DNA from: Pavlovales sp. CCMP2436
Taxonomy: Eukaryota > Haptophyta > Pavlovophyceae > Pavlovales
NCBI GenBank assembly: GCA_026770615.1
Contig: MU631540.1
Location: 27,317-37,762 of the forward strand
Length of the DNA stretch: 10,446 nt
Reading direction: 5' to 3'
Shown: one piece after another, positions 1 to 8,151 of the stretch
Layout of the letters: each line of letters opens with the position of its first letter
How positions within the stretch are numbered: the stretch's first letter is position 1
Made by a program: the position numbers and the translations under genes
The notes under the pieces: generated by a model
What the model was told of the DNA's origin: nothing
The model's input: the letters and a program-made list of their open reading frames with translations, nothing else
The model's database searches: none

Positions 1-475
1 CAGGACCCTATCTCCTGCTTCACTGGGATCGGAAAGTGGGCGCCCGTCCCAACGATACTTCAGCTCCAGCTCATCGGCAGCGACTGATTACGTTGACTCT
101 GCGCTGCATCTGCATCAGTCTGGCTTCGGCCATGCCGGATAACATGCCTCCGCGCATGGCGGCTTTGGACCGACCTTGAGTGATCGATCGCTTCAGAAAT
201 CAGACCCAGCCTCTTGACAGTCATGAACCACTGCGGTCAGTACCACCCACCAGCTAGATACGTGCTATGTTATTGTAACAACTCACGCCGCGCGTCCCTT
301 TGGCGGCCGCTCGGATTCATACTTTGCGGTCTGTAGGAGGAGTCGCAGAGTCCTGCTGCCCGCGAAGATTCTTCTGTCTCGTCGCTCTGACTCTGTTTTT
401 CCTGTTACGTAAGCGGACAGTCGTAACCAGGTAGTTACTAATACTATAACAGCTCGGTTATCATATCATCGGCAT
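1..475. other. No recognisable gene (left edge of window)
   Basis: All frames here are interrupted and none gives a family I recognise. The stretch lies downstream (3') of the minus-strand transposase relic that ends near 476, so it may include the end of that element. I compared it by eye with the sequence beyond the other end of the relic (about 2050-2250) and found no convincing terminal inverted repeats or TA target-site duplication. Confidence 0.5.
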
Positions 476-1118
476 CTATGAATTTTTCTTTTTATTAAAT
501 ACCCCACCCGTTGGAGGCGGACCACACTCGCAGTCCGGATTCAGGCAGTGTGACATCGGAGCGCGCTCGCCCGCGTCGAAGCGTGCCAGCATGGACTCGT
601 AAGCCGGAATGCCGCCAAAGGTGGTGCAATTGTGCACGCAGTGGCGCGCCTGCTAGTACCCAACCGACATCAACGACTCACGGATGAAACACTCCGGGCT
701 TTGGAAGGTGTGCAACCGGTCGCAATTCGCCCGGGCTCACGAGCGTCCGCACTTAAAGCCATCCTCGATCGGGTTGTGCGTAGGCGTCAGTGGCTCAAGG
801 AAATGCACCAGGCTGCCCTTGTATTGCAGATCGGTAATCCAGTTCTGGAAGTGGTGCGTGATGCAGTTATCAGCGAAAATCACGGATCGCTGCCTGGGGT
901 ACGCCTGCATGTGCGAGAGCACCGCGCAGCACACAGCCAAATGGAACAGGTCAGCGTCCAGAGAGCCCTCAACTACCCAGCAGTCGATCATCCCCCCGAT
1001 CCAAAAGAGCCCCAGCGCCGAGTAGTGCTTGCCGCCGTGCCAGATGCCCCCCCTACGGCACGGCACGCCGCTCAGCGACCAGCCATACGCGCCTCGAGAG
1101 GCGGGAGTCGGCGGAGAC

Positions 1119-1259
1119 CTGCGACGACAGAGGACAGCATCAGGACGGGCAAGGGACACGCGCACATCAGAGACAGGCAGCACGGAGCGGGCGCGCTATA
1201 TGTGCAGCATGTATAAGCGCTCTCGCGCAGCATGTATATGCCCATAAGAGCGCTCTTAC
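1119..1259 (-). other. Predicted spliceosomal intron 2 of the transposase relic (141 nt)
   Basis: On the minus strand the donor is GAG|GTAAGA directly after the first catalytic motif (CCWIDE), and the acceptor is GTCGTCGCAG|GTC. Both are phase 0. Reading through hits stop codons inside the interval. Splicing instead continues with VSADSRLSRR, the kind of segment that follows the first Asp in this family. The interval contains near-repeated ATGCTG/GCGCTT palindromic stretches (about 1200-1256). An insertion is the alternative explanation. Confidence 0.6.
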
Positions 1260-1364
1260 CTCGTCGATCCAGCAGCATTGGTCCAGCAAATATCTCCTCC
1301 GAATCTCCACGACAAAAAGTAATTGAAGGGTGGTGGGGTTGCCCTCGCGGGCCAGGTTTTGCGA

Positions 1365-1467
1365 CTGAAAGAGGGGGTTTTGCATAGTTTATGAGTGAGT
1401 CCAACCGCGCGCGCGCCCAACCACACGCGCAAAAACGACGGCAGTTGGCGCGGGAGCCGGGCAGCAC
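1365..1467 (-). other. Predicted spliceosomal intron 1 of the transposase relic (103 nt)
   Basis: On the minus strand the donor reads CGG|GTGCTG after the LGLTNKR motif. The acceptor is CCCCCTCTTTCAG|TCG, a strong pyrimidine tract. Both junctions are phase 0. The 103-nt length shifts the frame exactly as needed to join LGLTNKR to SQNLAREGN, an alignment expected between the second helix-turn-helix and the catalytic core of mariner transposases. A chance frameshift is the alternative, but the acceptor fits well. Confidence 0.6.
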
Positions 1468-2154
1468 CCGCTTGTTCGTGAGCCCCAAGTAGTGCATCAT
1501 CCGCCAGATGGTTGAGATCTGGACCGCCAGCTCTGTCTCGACCTAAAGGGCGTCGCGCAGCTCGCGCATGTAGAGGTGGTTGCGGTTCTGGCTCAGGCGC
1601 ATCAGCGCCACGAGATCGTCCTCGGAATAGCTCGCCGCCACGCCGCCTGTGTGCACATCAGAGACAACCCTCCCCGTGACGTCGAAGCGCCAGAGAATGT
1701 CGTACGCGGTGCTGACGGGGATGAGCAGGTGCGCGGCCGCGTCCGAGACGCGGATACCACGCAGGATAACGTCGATGACCAGCATCTCGGCCGTCTCCGC
1801 GCGCGTCGGCGTGCCCCGGTGGTGCTCGCTCCTCCGCTGTGCGCGCACGTCGTATGGCCTCGCGGGGGTGACGTGGCCACGAGCGCTGCTGCGGGCCGGT
1901 CCGACAGCGCCCCGCGCGAGGCCCAGACCTCGCGCATTGTGCGCGTCCGGGAACGAGATCGGCGGCAGCGCGAGCATGCCTCGCAGCATGCCTCCGGCAC
2001 GCCCAAAGTGCAGCACGCCTCCGATTCTTCGATCTGCATGAGATGTTCCAACTGATCGCGCCCGAGTTTGCGCCGACAGTTGTGGTATAGCAGAGCACGT
2101 CAGTTGCGGGAATCGCCATAAGTTCTACCGCAGAATCGAGACGAATTACCTCTC

Positions 2155-2400
2155 CGCCCTTTTGAAATAATAGAAAGTAATTAAATTATAAAAGTGTAAT
2201 CGATGCATTCGATTGGCCCAACTTTTTCATCCTCGGAGGGAACGCATTTCATTGGCCGCTACTTAAAATAATCTGCCCCTCGATAAATAAGAAGCAACAA
2301 AAACGCAATGAATGTGATCTGCCCTTTTAAGCACGGTCACATACAGATCGCGTGCGTTTCTCGCGTTCATTGGCCGCGAGAGGAGCTCATCTGCCCTTTT
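2155..2400. repeat. Imperfect repeats pairing CATTGGCC with ATCTGCCC
   Basis: The octamer ATCTGCCC occurs at 2271, 2317 and 2389, with a related CCGCCCTTTT at 2155. GATTGGCC or CATTGGCC (inverted CCAAT) occurs near 2211, 2250 and 2368. Two units share the layout CATTGGCCG, then about 12-13 bases, then ATCTGCCC, then a T-rich or CT-rich end. The segment is otherwise AT-rich and has no credible gene. It could be a promoter-like region of the transposon relic or a decayed tandem repeat. Confidence 0.4.
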
Positions 2401-2517
2401 CGCTAAACCCCGCTCCTGCCCCGCAAAAAAAGATTTTATTTCGATCCCAGCTGTATTGCATTGTAGCAGCAGTCACTTGCGGTGCCCAGAAAGCCCCTTC
2501 GAACGAGTTACCGCTGT

Positions 2518-2618
2518 CAGCCAATGAGAGAGCAGGGATGCACCAGCCATCTAGGAAGTTCTCAAGGACCTTAAATCTTGCGTATGTGGCCGGTGGATCC
2601 CTGCTCTTTCATTGGCTG
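2518..2618. repeat. Inverted repeat, 27-nt arms with 47-nt spacer, CCAAT at each outer end
   Basis: The left arm (2518-2544) starts CAGCCAATGAGAGAGCAGGG. The right arm (2592-2618) is its reverse complement with two mismatches (25 of 27 positions). Each arm holds an outward-placed CCAAT box in opposite orientation. The similarity stops sharply at both outer ends. It could be a foldback or MITE-like element, or a hairpin-forming regulatory site. No gene is supported across it. Confidence 0.75.
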
Positions 2619-2723
2619 TTTGTTTTTCTACAAAAATTACGCACATCAAAAAAAATTCACTGCCGTTTTACCCCCATAATATGAGTTAATTGTGCAATTT
2701 AATTATTTATATATAAGGCGTTT

Positions 2724-2847
2724 AGTGGTCACTCCGCGGTCGAGTGACACAACCGCTAGGGGGGGGCGCTCGCCTAGTGAGTGATAGGTGATTACCTATC
2801 ACTCAAAACCTATCACTCACTCAAGTGACCAGTGTGTAGCGGTCACT
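2724..2847. repeat. Cluster of GTCACT palindromes around a strong hairpin
   Basis: The segment is bounded by AGTGGTCACT (2724-2733) and AGCGGTCACT (2838-2847), with AGTGACC at 2824. In the centre, TGAGTGATAGGT (2778-2789) is perfectly inverted as ACCTATCACTCA at 2794-2805, with a 4-nt loop. A second copy of that right arm follows at 2808-2819, so the left arm could pair with either. This layout suggests a tiny non-autonomous element or a recombination or protein-binding site. No target-site duplication is evident. Confidence 0.65.
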
Positions 2848-3060
2848 GTAATGTCTGGAAAAACCCCTCTCCTCTGGATGAACATGGGGGCTTCGCGCCG
2901 ACGGGCGCGAGCGACCCCGCTTGCGGGGCATGCTCCGTCTGACGCGAGCTCACCCCCGCGGGCGCCCGGCGGCCGGGCGCCCCGCCGCCTACCGGCCCCG
3001 CCTCGAGCGTGGACGTGGCGGCGGGTGTGCACTGCAGCAGAGAGGCGGCAAATGTGCCAT
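2848..3060. other. GC-rich non-coding block with hairpins
   Basis: The composition changes abruptly to very GC-rich. CCCCGC (2915-2920) pairs with GCGGGG (2923-2928). GGGCGCCCGG (2960-2969) pairs perfectly with CCGGGCGCCC (2973-2982) across three bases. Short open frames exist here but are arginine/proline-rich by-products of composition, and I support no gene. Confidence 0.45.
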
Positions 3061-3157
3061 TGGGGAATTCCTCGAGTTTTTTGGTTTCGTGAATCTCAAG
3101 TAAAATCGGTTACGTTTTAAGCGACGTCGCTAATTCCCTATTTGCGGACTAGGATAT

Positions 3158-3201
3158 TACCGACCCCTCGGGTAATAGCTATTTTTTTCGAGGGTTCGGT
3201 A
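3158..3201. repeat. Stem-loop, 13-nt arms, AT-rich loop
   Basis: TACCGACCCCTCG (3158-3170) pairs with CGAGGGTTCGGTA (3189-3201) at 12 of 13 positions. The 18-nt loop is AT-rich and contains the palindrome AATAGCTATT. It lies about 240 bases upstream of the dioxygenase start, and its role is unknown. Confidence 0.5.
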
Positions 3202-3360
3202 GCGATATTCTCAGCGACCTGACTCCTCTTGCCCTGGACCAGCTGCCCTCAGACCCGCTTGGTGTGAGAGGCCGTTTAACGTTTTCCCAGAAATTTGAAA
3301 TTCCGGCCGCGCATTGCGGCGCGAATCCGGCTTCGCTACTAACGGCTCTTTGCTTTCGGG

Positions 3361-3440
3361 GTCTCTCCTCCCTCCTCCTCTTCCTCTCTCGCTCTCTCGC
3401 TCGCTCGCTCTCTCAATCTCAATCTCTCTCTCCTCTCTCA
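3361..3440 (+). repeat. CT-rich microsatellite-like tract ending CTCAG before the dioxygenase ATG
   Basis: About 80 bases are almost purely C and T with runs of CTCTCTCG and TCGC. The tract ends CTCTCTCAG immediately before ATG at 3442. This is either a 5' leader/core-promoter pyrimidine patch or the polypyrimidine tract and acceptor of an intron whose exon starts at the ATG. No upstream exon could be recognised. Confidence 0.6.
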
Positions 3441-3441
3441 G

Positions 3442-4383
3442 ATGGCGCGCCTGCTGGTGCGTGAGCCATCTGGAGCGCCATCCGGGCGGTCGCAGCTCAG
3501 GCTCAACCAGCGGGTCAGTGCGGTTCTCGTGCTGCTCAATCTCGGCTCGTCTATGCCCGCGTCGCCCGCGCGCAGCGCGCGGCCACCCGCGCGCGCGCGC
3601 AGCTGCTCACTCGCGGCCGCCGTACCGGCCGCGGGGGCGCCTGAAGAGGCGGGTCCGGGCGGCGGGGCGCCTGAGGCGGCGAGGGCGGCGGCTGAGGACT
3701 ATGAGCGCTACGTGGCCCTCACGCGCACGCCGCTACATGCGGTGCCCGACGCGGAGGCAGAGGCGTCCGAGGTGCTCAAAATCGACGGACTACTCTCGGC
3801 GGAGGAGGTGCGTGCGGTACTCGCCTGCACGTCCGAGGCCGACCCGTCCGCCGTCTTCGACCGGAGTAGCTGGTCCGCCCACTTGGCCGACGAGGCCCGC
3901 GAGCCGCACTGGCAGGTCGTCTTCCTGCAGGCAGACCATGTGTTGCAGAGGCGGCTGCCGCTCATCGCGCGCAAGCTGAGGGACGCAGCGCTCTCCGCCG
4001 ACGCCGCGCACTGGAATGCGACGCTCGGGCTCGGCTCGCAGCTCGGCATCCGCTGTGCGGAATTGCACAGGCAGTCTCGAGGCGGCGGGCTGCCAGACCC
4101 CGAACACCGGGATCACGGCTCGCTGATTACGATCGACGTGATGCTTTCCGACATCGGCTCGTTCGAAGGGGGCTCATTTACCACCTTTGACGCCGACGGC
4201 CGTAGAGTGCATCACAACTTCCCGACCGGTAGCGCCCTGGTCTTCCTTTCGCTCAAGCGGCACGGCGTCACGCCCATCACCGCGGGCGAGCGGCGAGTTC
4301 TGGTGGTCGAGTTCTGGCAGGGCGCCAACGTTTCGGCTGCCGGGCGCGACGAGAACCAGCGCTGGTTTGGGCTTGAACTTTAA
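3442..4383 (+). CDS. 2-oxoglutarate/Fe(II)-dependent dioxygenase, prolyl 4-hydroxylase-like
   Basis: A 313-residue protein whose C-terminal half is a double-stranded beta-helix oxygenase of the P4Hc/2OG-FeII_Oxy type. Such enzymes use O2 and 2-oxoglutarate to hydroxylate protein side chains or small molecules. Visible signatures are the iron-binding HxD (His222, Asp224 in PEHRDHGS), the ML and FEGG strand motifs (residues 234-244), the distal iron ligand His274 in KRHGVTP, and the 2-oxoglutarate-binding Arg284 in GERR. All catalytic residues expected for activity are present. Residues 1-85 are low-complexity, Ala/Pro/Arg-rich, with a short hydrophobic patch (24-35) that could be a targeting signal or weak anchor. 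The ATG is in good context and follows a CT-rich tract ending CAG; if that tract is an intron end, the protein may extend upstream. No intron is needed inside. The substrate cannot be told from sequence. Confidence 0.85.
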   Translation: MARLLVREPSGAPSGRSQLRLNQRVSAVLVLLNLGSSMPASPARSARPPARARSCSLAAAVPAAGAPEEAGPGGGAPEAARAAAEDYERYVALTRTPLHAVPDAEAEASEVLKIDGLLSAEEVRAVLACTSEADPSAVFDRSSWSAHLADEAREPHWQVVFLQADHVLQRRLPLIARKLRDAALSADAAHWNATLGLGSQLGIRCAELHRQSRGGGLPDPEHRDHGSLITIDVMLSDIGSFEGGSFTTFDADGRRVHHNFPTGSALVFLSLKRHGVTPITAGERRVLVVEFWQGANVSAAGRDENQRWFGLEL

Positions 4384-4542
4384 TACTTCTAACTATTAGT
4401 TAACTTACTAGGAACTTACTATTAGTTCATGACTTGCTCCGGACTGGCCACACATCCGGATTTTGACCCACTTGCTTTTAAACTAATGCATGTAACTTAT
4501 CCGCCCGTCATTTTGTAAACCCCCCCCCTAATTCGTTTGTAA
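4384..4542. other. 3' flank of the dioxygenase gene, AT-rich
   Basis: It begins with partly repeated ACTATTAGTT/ACTTACTA words (4391-4430) and contains a C9 run (4520-4528). No open frame of note and no clear polyadenylation signal were seen. Confidence 0.4.
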
Positions 4543-4740
4543 GGTGGGGGTGGGGGCAACCTAAAATTTCACCGATCTTTAGGGTAGGGGGGTGACCCAA
4601 CCTAAAAATTTGCCGCAGGCAAGAAAAAAAGTGGGGTAGGGGGGTGACCCAACCTCAAATTTGCGCCGCTGCCGGCGGGAAAGCCTTGGAAGGGGGGGGG
4701 GTCCCAACCTCCACTTTTCACGGGTTTGCAAAATCTGGGG
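4543..4740. repeat. G-rich tandem-like repeat block A
   Basis: Four degenerate copies of a unit share GGTAGGGGGGTGACCCAACC, followed by TAAAATTTG-like sequence. They start near 4543, 4583, 4635 and 4688, spaced about 40-53 bases. Copies 2 and 3 end in small GC hairpins (GCCGCAGGC; GCCGCTGCCGGC). The fourth has a G10 run and GTCCCAACC instead of GTGACCCAACC. The G runs could form quadruplex structures. The open frame crossing this block on the minus strand is repeat-driven and I do not call it a gene. Confidence 0.7.
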
Positions 4741-5280
4741 GAAAATACTCAAAAAAATTCTTCGCCTGCGGCGAGCAACTCGACAGGGTTGGACACACGT
4801 ACTTCTCCAGCTGCCAGATTTGCCGTATCGCAGTACATAGGATTGGGCGCTCGTGCTCGTACCGCGCACGTGCGCTCGCACGCCGTGCAGTGAACTAGAC
4901 TGCGCGGCTTGGCGGGGGCGCTCGCTAAAAATATGCACCATGGCGCTTGCACACACAAACGCTGAGCCTTGCCCACCGAATAGTCCGCCGACGTCAAGTT
5001 CACCGAAGACCTTGCCAGCGCTATAGAGCAGGCGGTTGAGACGCTGAGCAGCCAGCAGCTGAGCAGGCGTCAAGTGATGTTGCCCACCGAGTTGGTTCCA
5101 TTTTTTTTACGATTTTTTTCACTATTTAACTTTACTAGGTTGAAAGAAACAAAAACGCGGATCCCAACGAACTCGATCCCGCAACCCCTGCAGCTCTCTA
5201 TAAGCGCACCAACTTATGGGCCTCTTGCGCAGGGAACAGATATATCTTTATATTTACACTGGAGGTAAATTCCGCGATGC
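4741..5280. other. Gene-free spacer between repeat blocks
   Basis: On the minus strand, about 5073-4930 translates to a protein-like stretch (containing TPAQLLAAQRLNRLL), but it has no ATG, is preceded by an in-frame TAA, and runs into repeats. It could be a fragment of an old element. The rest, including a T-rich patch at 5099-5135, shows nothing recognisable. Confidence 0.4.
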
Positions 5281-5423
5281 GGGCTTGGAGGGGGGGGGGG
5301 GTCCCGAACTCCGTTCGGCGGCCAAAGTTCAATGAAGCGGTAGGGCCGGGTCACCCAACCTAAAATTTCTTCCGATCGGTCGGGTAGGGCGGCTAGTAGG
5401 AAGGTGACCCAACTTTAGATTCC
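5281..5423. repeat. G-rich repeat block B, same family as block A
   Basis: Three more degenerate copies begin near 5281 (GGCTTGGAGG plus a long G run and GTCCCGAAC), 5339 (GGTAGGGCCGGGTCACCCAACC, then TAAAATTTC) and 5382 (GGTAGGGCGG with an insert, then GGTGACCCAAC). The first resembles the fourth copy of block A, so the family appears to have at least two subtypes. A further G-rich piece followed by GCGCCGCAGGCGAGCGCCGC lies at 5537-5583. Confidence 0.65.
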
Positions 5424-5583
5424 AGAATTACCCAACATACGAACTAGGGGAGGGGCTTTCAAAATGACGCGCGCAGTGTTTCTAAGATAAGCTTAATAAA
5501 AAAATTCACCTTTTCTACGATCTACGATCTATAATTGGGGGGGGGGCTGGGGGAGGGGTTGCGCCGCAGGCGAGCGCCGCAGG

Positions 5584-5585
<2 letters not shown>

Positions 5586-5620
<35 letters not shown>
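5586..5620. repeat. (AT)n dinucleotide microsatellite
   Basis: An uninterrupted run of alternating A and T, 35 bases, directly after a G-rich repeat remnant. The length is likely to vary between individuals or assemblies. Confidence 0.95.
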
Positions 5621-5621
<1 letters not shown>

Positions 5622-6275
5622 CGTGGGAACACGACAAACAGCAACCAGCAGATCATCTCCCTAAACGCCCTTGCCCGGGCACACTACCGAAAATCCATCG
5701 GCACGCGCGGTGGCGCCCAAGCCAGCGCAGCCGACTAAGGCACGCAGCAGGCAATGGGCGACGCAGCGCTCAGACCAGCACAACATTCAGAACAGTCAGC
5801 CGCCAGCTTGAATCCCTATCAGTAATATATGCCTTGCCAGGACCCCTGCTTTATCAAGTCAATGATTAGCAGAGAGGCTTTACATATATCAACACGTGAT
5901 GCGTTTAAATCGATTTAATTTAATTTATAAAAGGCCACAAAAATTTCTTCCCGAGCGAAATCGCCTCCAGCGGGGCGCCTACGGTGGGTGGTGTGAGTTA
6001 GTTATTGTTCTACGATCTGAAAAAGAAATATGAAGGTATCTAAGAACCCCTGGACGCGCGTATTGTTATGCTATACTTAAAATTGAGCTTATTAAAGGCA
6101 TAATGACGAACTAAGTTAGTTTCTGCGTCATAAGTTTTACCATTAGCGGCCATTGGCAACAACCACCGGGCCAGCCTCGGCAGGCGGCAAGACCGCGCAC
6201 GTTTTCGAGATCGCGAGCCGGAGCAGCGTTGGGCGCTCGCGCGGCTCCCCCTTTTCCCGCAGCCGCGCTCGCGGC
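5621..6275. other. Gene-free spacer; 3' flank of the mutase gene
   Basis: Plus-strand frames near 5630-5810 stay open briefly but match no family I know. From about 6275 leftwards this is downstream of the minus-strand mutase and should contain its 3' untranslated region. A near-palindrome centred on AACTAAGTTAGTT (6109-6121) sits inside a partial stem from TGACG (6104) to CGTCA (6126-6130) and could be a 3'-UTR stem-loop. Confidence 0.4.
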
Positions 6276-8044
6276 TCAGTCGTCGGAGGGCGAGCGCCAG
6301 GCCGTATCTAGCGCCTTGTCCTGCGCGCCGCCGCTGCCGACGAGCCCGCCGCCGCCGCGGGCGGGCACGCCGACCGAGGGCGCTGAGGCTGCTCCGGGCG
6401 GCACGTTGGCGCGCTTGGTGGCCCACATGGAGGGATGCTCGCCACGCTTGGCCGCGGCGCAAGCAGCGCTGGCGGGCATGATGTCGCAGAGCGTCTGCTC
6501 GAAGATGGCGAGGGCGTTGTCGATGGCCTGGTCCATGTTGAAGTACTTGTAGTTGGCGAGGCGGCCGACGAAGTACACGCCCTTCTCGGCCTCTGCGAGC
6601 GCCTTGAACTTGTGGTAGAGCTGCACGTTGCGCTCGCTCGGCACGGGGTAGTACGGCTCGCCCTCGTCCGAGGAGTACTCGCGGAAGGTAACGGTGTGCG
6701 GGCTCTGCTGCCCGTAGTAGTGCTTATACTCCACGATGCGCGTGAACGAGCAGTCGTCGAAGCCGCAGTTCTGCTCGTCCTGCGGGTAGTTGACCACCGA
6801 CACCGGCTGCCAGAAACCGTAGTTGCGGTAGAGCTCGCGCACGAAGCGGATGCTGCGGTACTCCAGCTTGCCAAGCCCCGAGGTGCTGAAGTAGGAGTCG
6901 ACGGGGCCTGTGTAGAAGAGCTTGGCGCGCTTGGAGAGCAGCGGGCGCACCTCGAAGAAGTCGACGTCGAGCAGCGTCGTCACGTTGGGGTGCGCGAGCA
7001 GCGATTGGAAGAAGGAGGTGTAGCCGCCCGAGGGCAGTGCCTGGAAGCGGTCGGAGAAGTATCGGTTGTCGAAGTTGTTGCGCACCGGGATGCGCGCGGT
7101 GACGGAGGGCGCCAGTTCAGAGGGGTCCTTGGCCCACTGCTTCTTGGTGTACGGCTCGAAGACTTTTTTGTAGAGCGCCGAGCCCACGCGCGAGAGGGCC
7201 ATCTCCTTCGAGTTGCGCGGGGCGCCGCCGTGGGACGGCGGGACCTGCGTCGCCTTGAGCCACGCGTCCATCTCGCTCTCCGTCTTGAGGGTGAGGTTCA
7301 GCAGCGAGTTGACCGTGTTGATGTTGACGGGCACTGGCACGAGCTTCCCGTCCACGCGCGCGAGCACCTGATGGTCGTAGCGCTCCCACGCGTGCAGCGA
7401 GGTGATATACATCCAGACGTGCGCCAGGTCGGTGTGAAAGAGGTGCGCGCCGTACTGCGAGGCGAGGGGGGGGGGCGAGGTGGGGGGGCGGGATGTGAGG
7501 TGGGGCGGGGTCGGGGGGGGGTTCGGCCAGGCGCGGCGCGCACCTTGTTGACGAGCACGTTTGCGTCGGGGTCGAGATAGTCGTAGCAGTTGCCGCCGAT
7601 GTGGTTGCGCTTGTCGAGCAGCAGCACCTTGGCGCCCGCCAAACGCGCGAGGCGCTCGGCGAGCACGCCGCCCGAGAGCCCTGCTCCCACCATGATCACG
7701 TCGTACTCGTCGGTCAGCGCGGAGCGCGCCTTCGTCGAATCGGGGCGATAGTGCAGCACGCGTGGCCTGCGGTGTTCCAGCATCGACCGGCCCTGTTGGT
7801 AGCGCGCGTACCGCGCGGCGAGCCGCTCAGCCGAGGTGCCGCCGCCGGTGCCGCCGCCGTCCTGCAGCACGTCGGCCTCGGCGCGCGGGTTATCTATCGG
7901 CCGGCCGCCCGACTCGAAGATGAAGAAGAGCACGAGCCCACTGGCCAGCGCGATGATCGCACGCTTCGGGCTGAACATGCGTGCACCGCCCCAGCACATG
8001 CGCCGCCCGCCGCCCGGTTCGACCCCAGTTCGGTTCCTCTCCAT
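6276..8044 (-). CDS. UDP-galactopyranose mutase, membrane-anchored, two exons
   Basis: This flavoenzyme interconverts UDP-galactopyranose and UDP-galactofuranose using reduced FAD, providing the donor for galactofuranose-containing glycans. Exon 1 is 8044-7544 and exon 2 is 7454-6276; the phase-0 junction joins NVLVNK to YGAHLFHT. The product is 559 residues. Residues 27-44 form a hydrophobic segment after basic residues (a likely type II signal anchor), followed by a low-complexity stem (about 46-110). The Rossmann FAD motif is GAGLSG (120-125), with Asp144 and HIGGN (148-152). Then come GAHLFHT (169-175), FEPYTKKQW (266-274), IPVR with Arg292, YTGP (348-351), EYRS with Arg367, and GRLANYKYFNMDQAI (464-478). 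All fit the bacterial-type Glf/UGM fold with its conserved active-site arginines and tyrosines. A Gly/Ala-rich tail of about 75 residues follows. ATG 8044 is the first in frame after a TGA at 8132-8134; Met23 is an alternative start that keeps the anchor. Confidence 0.94.
7455..7543 (-). other. Intron of the mutase gene (89 nt)
   Basis: The donor is AACAAG|GTGCGC and the acceptor CGCCTCGCAG|TAC, phase 0, on the minus strand. The body is very C-rich, with C runs of 7-10. Splicing restores the conserved NK-YGAHLFHT sequence; reading through gives a Pro/Arg-rich stretch and the wrong frame. This intron gives a local model of splice sites, which helps interpret the donor at 10417. Confidence 0.92.
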
Positions 8045-8151
8045 TTTATTACGTCCAAAAGGGTGAACCGACTTTTTTCGGTTGTGCTGTCGCGTGTGGC
8101 TTTGGACGAGAACGTGGGCGCGTTCGACAACTCAAAGGATGTTTTTTTGTC

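Larger units (their letters stand above)
476..2016 (-). pseudogene. Tc1/mariner-like DD34E transposase, decayed, with two predicted introns
   Basis: This is a relic of a cut-and-paste DDE transposase of the Tc1/mariner (IS630-related) superfamily. Reading leftwards, a first helix-turn-helix (about 1803-1663, motif ILRGIRVSDAAAHLLIPVST) is followed by a second containing TIWRMMHYLGLTNKR (about 1512-1468). Next comes a segment ending in CCWIDE, whose Asp (about 1265) fits the first catalytic D. Then come YGWSLSGVP, the second D in FADN (869-871) and the Glu in NPIED (764-766). The last two are 34 residues apart, giving DD34E. The homology needs two phase-0 introns (1365-1467 and 1119-1259) and removal of one extra base near 1088. 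In-frame stops lie at 1543-1545, 737-739 and 653-655; the frame ends at 476-478. The limit at 2016 is a GTG at the start of the open frame, not a proven start. The family call is firm, the exon model is inference, and the copy is inactive. Confidence 0.85.

Noticed and set aside
632..1216. Plus-strand open frame opposite the transposase relic
   Set aside because: Starts from a non-ATG codon and has no family resemblance; the minus strand carries the DD34E motifs.
2352..2684. Plus-strand open frame of 110 codons
   Set aside because: It crosses both arms of the inverted repeat, has AT-rich ends and no recognisable protein features.
2788..3120. Open frames through the GC-rich block after the palindrome cluster
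   Set aside because: Arg/Pro/Ala-rich translations explained by base composition and hairpins; no start context or domain.
4579..5073. Minus-strand open frame of 164 codons
   Set aside because: No ATG, an in-frame TAA just upstream, and its second half is translated G-rich repeat sequence.
5630..5830. Short plus-strand frames after the AT microsatellite
   Set aside because: Each is under 50 codons before a stop and none resembles a known protein.
6435..7580. Plus-strand open frame (381 codons) opposite the mutase
   Set aside because: Val/Arg/Glu-rich antisense of a well-conserved enzyme, and it reads through the mutase intron.
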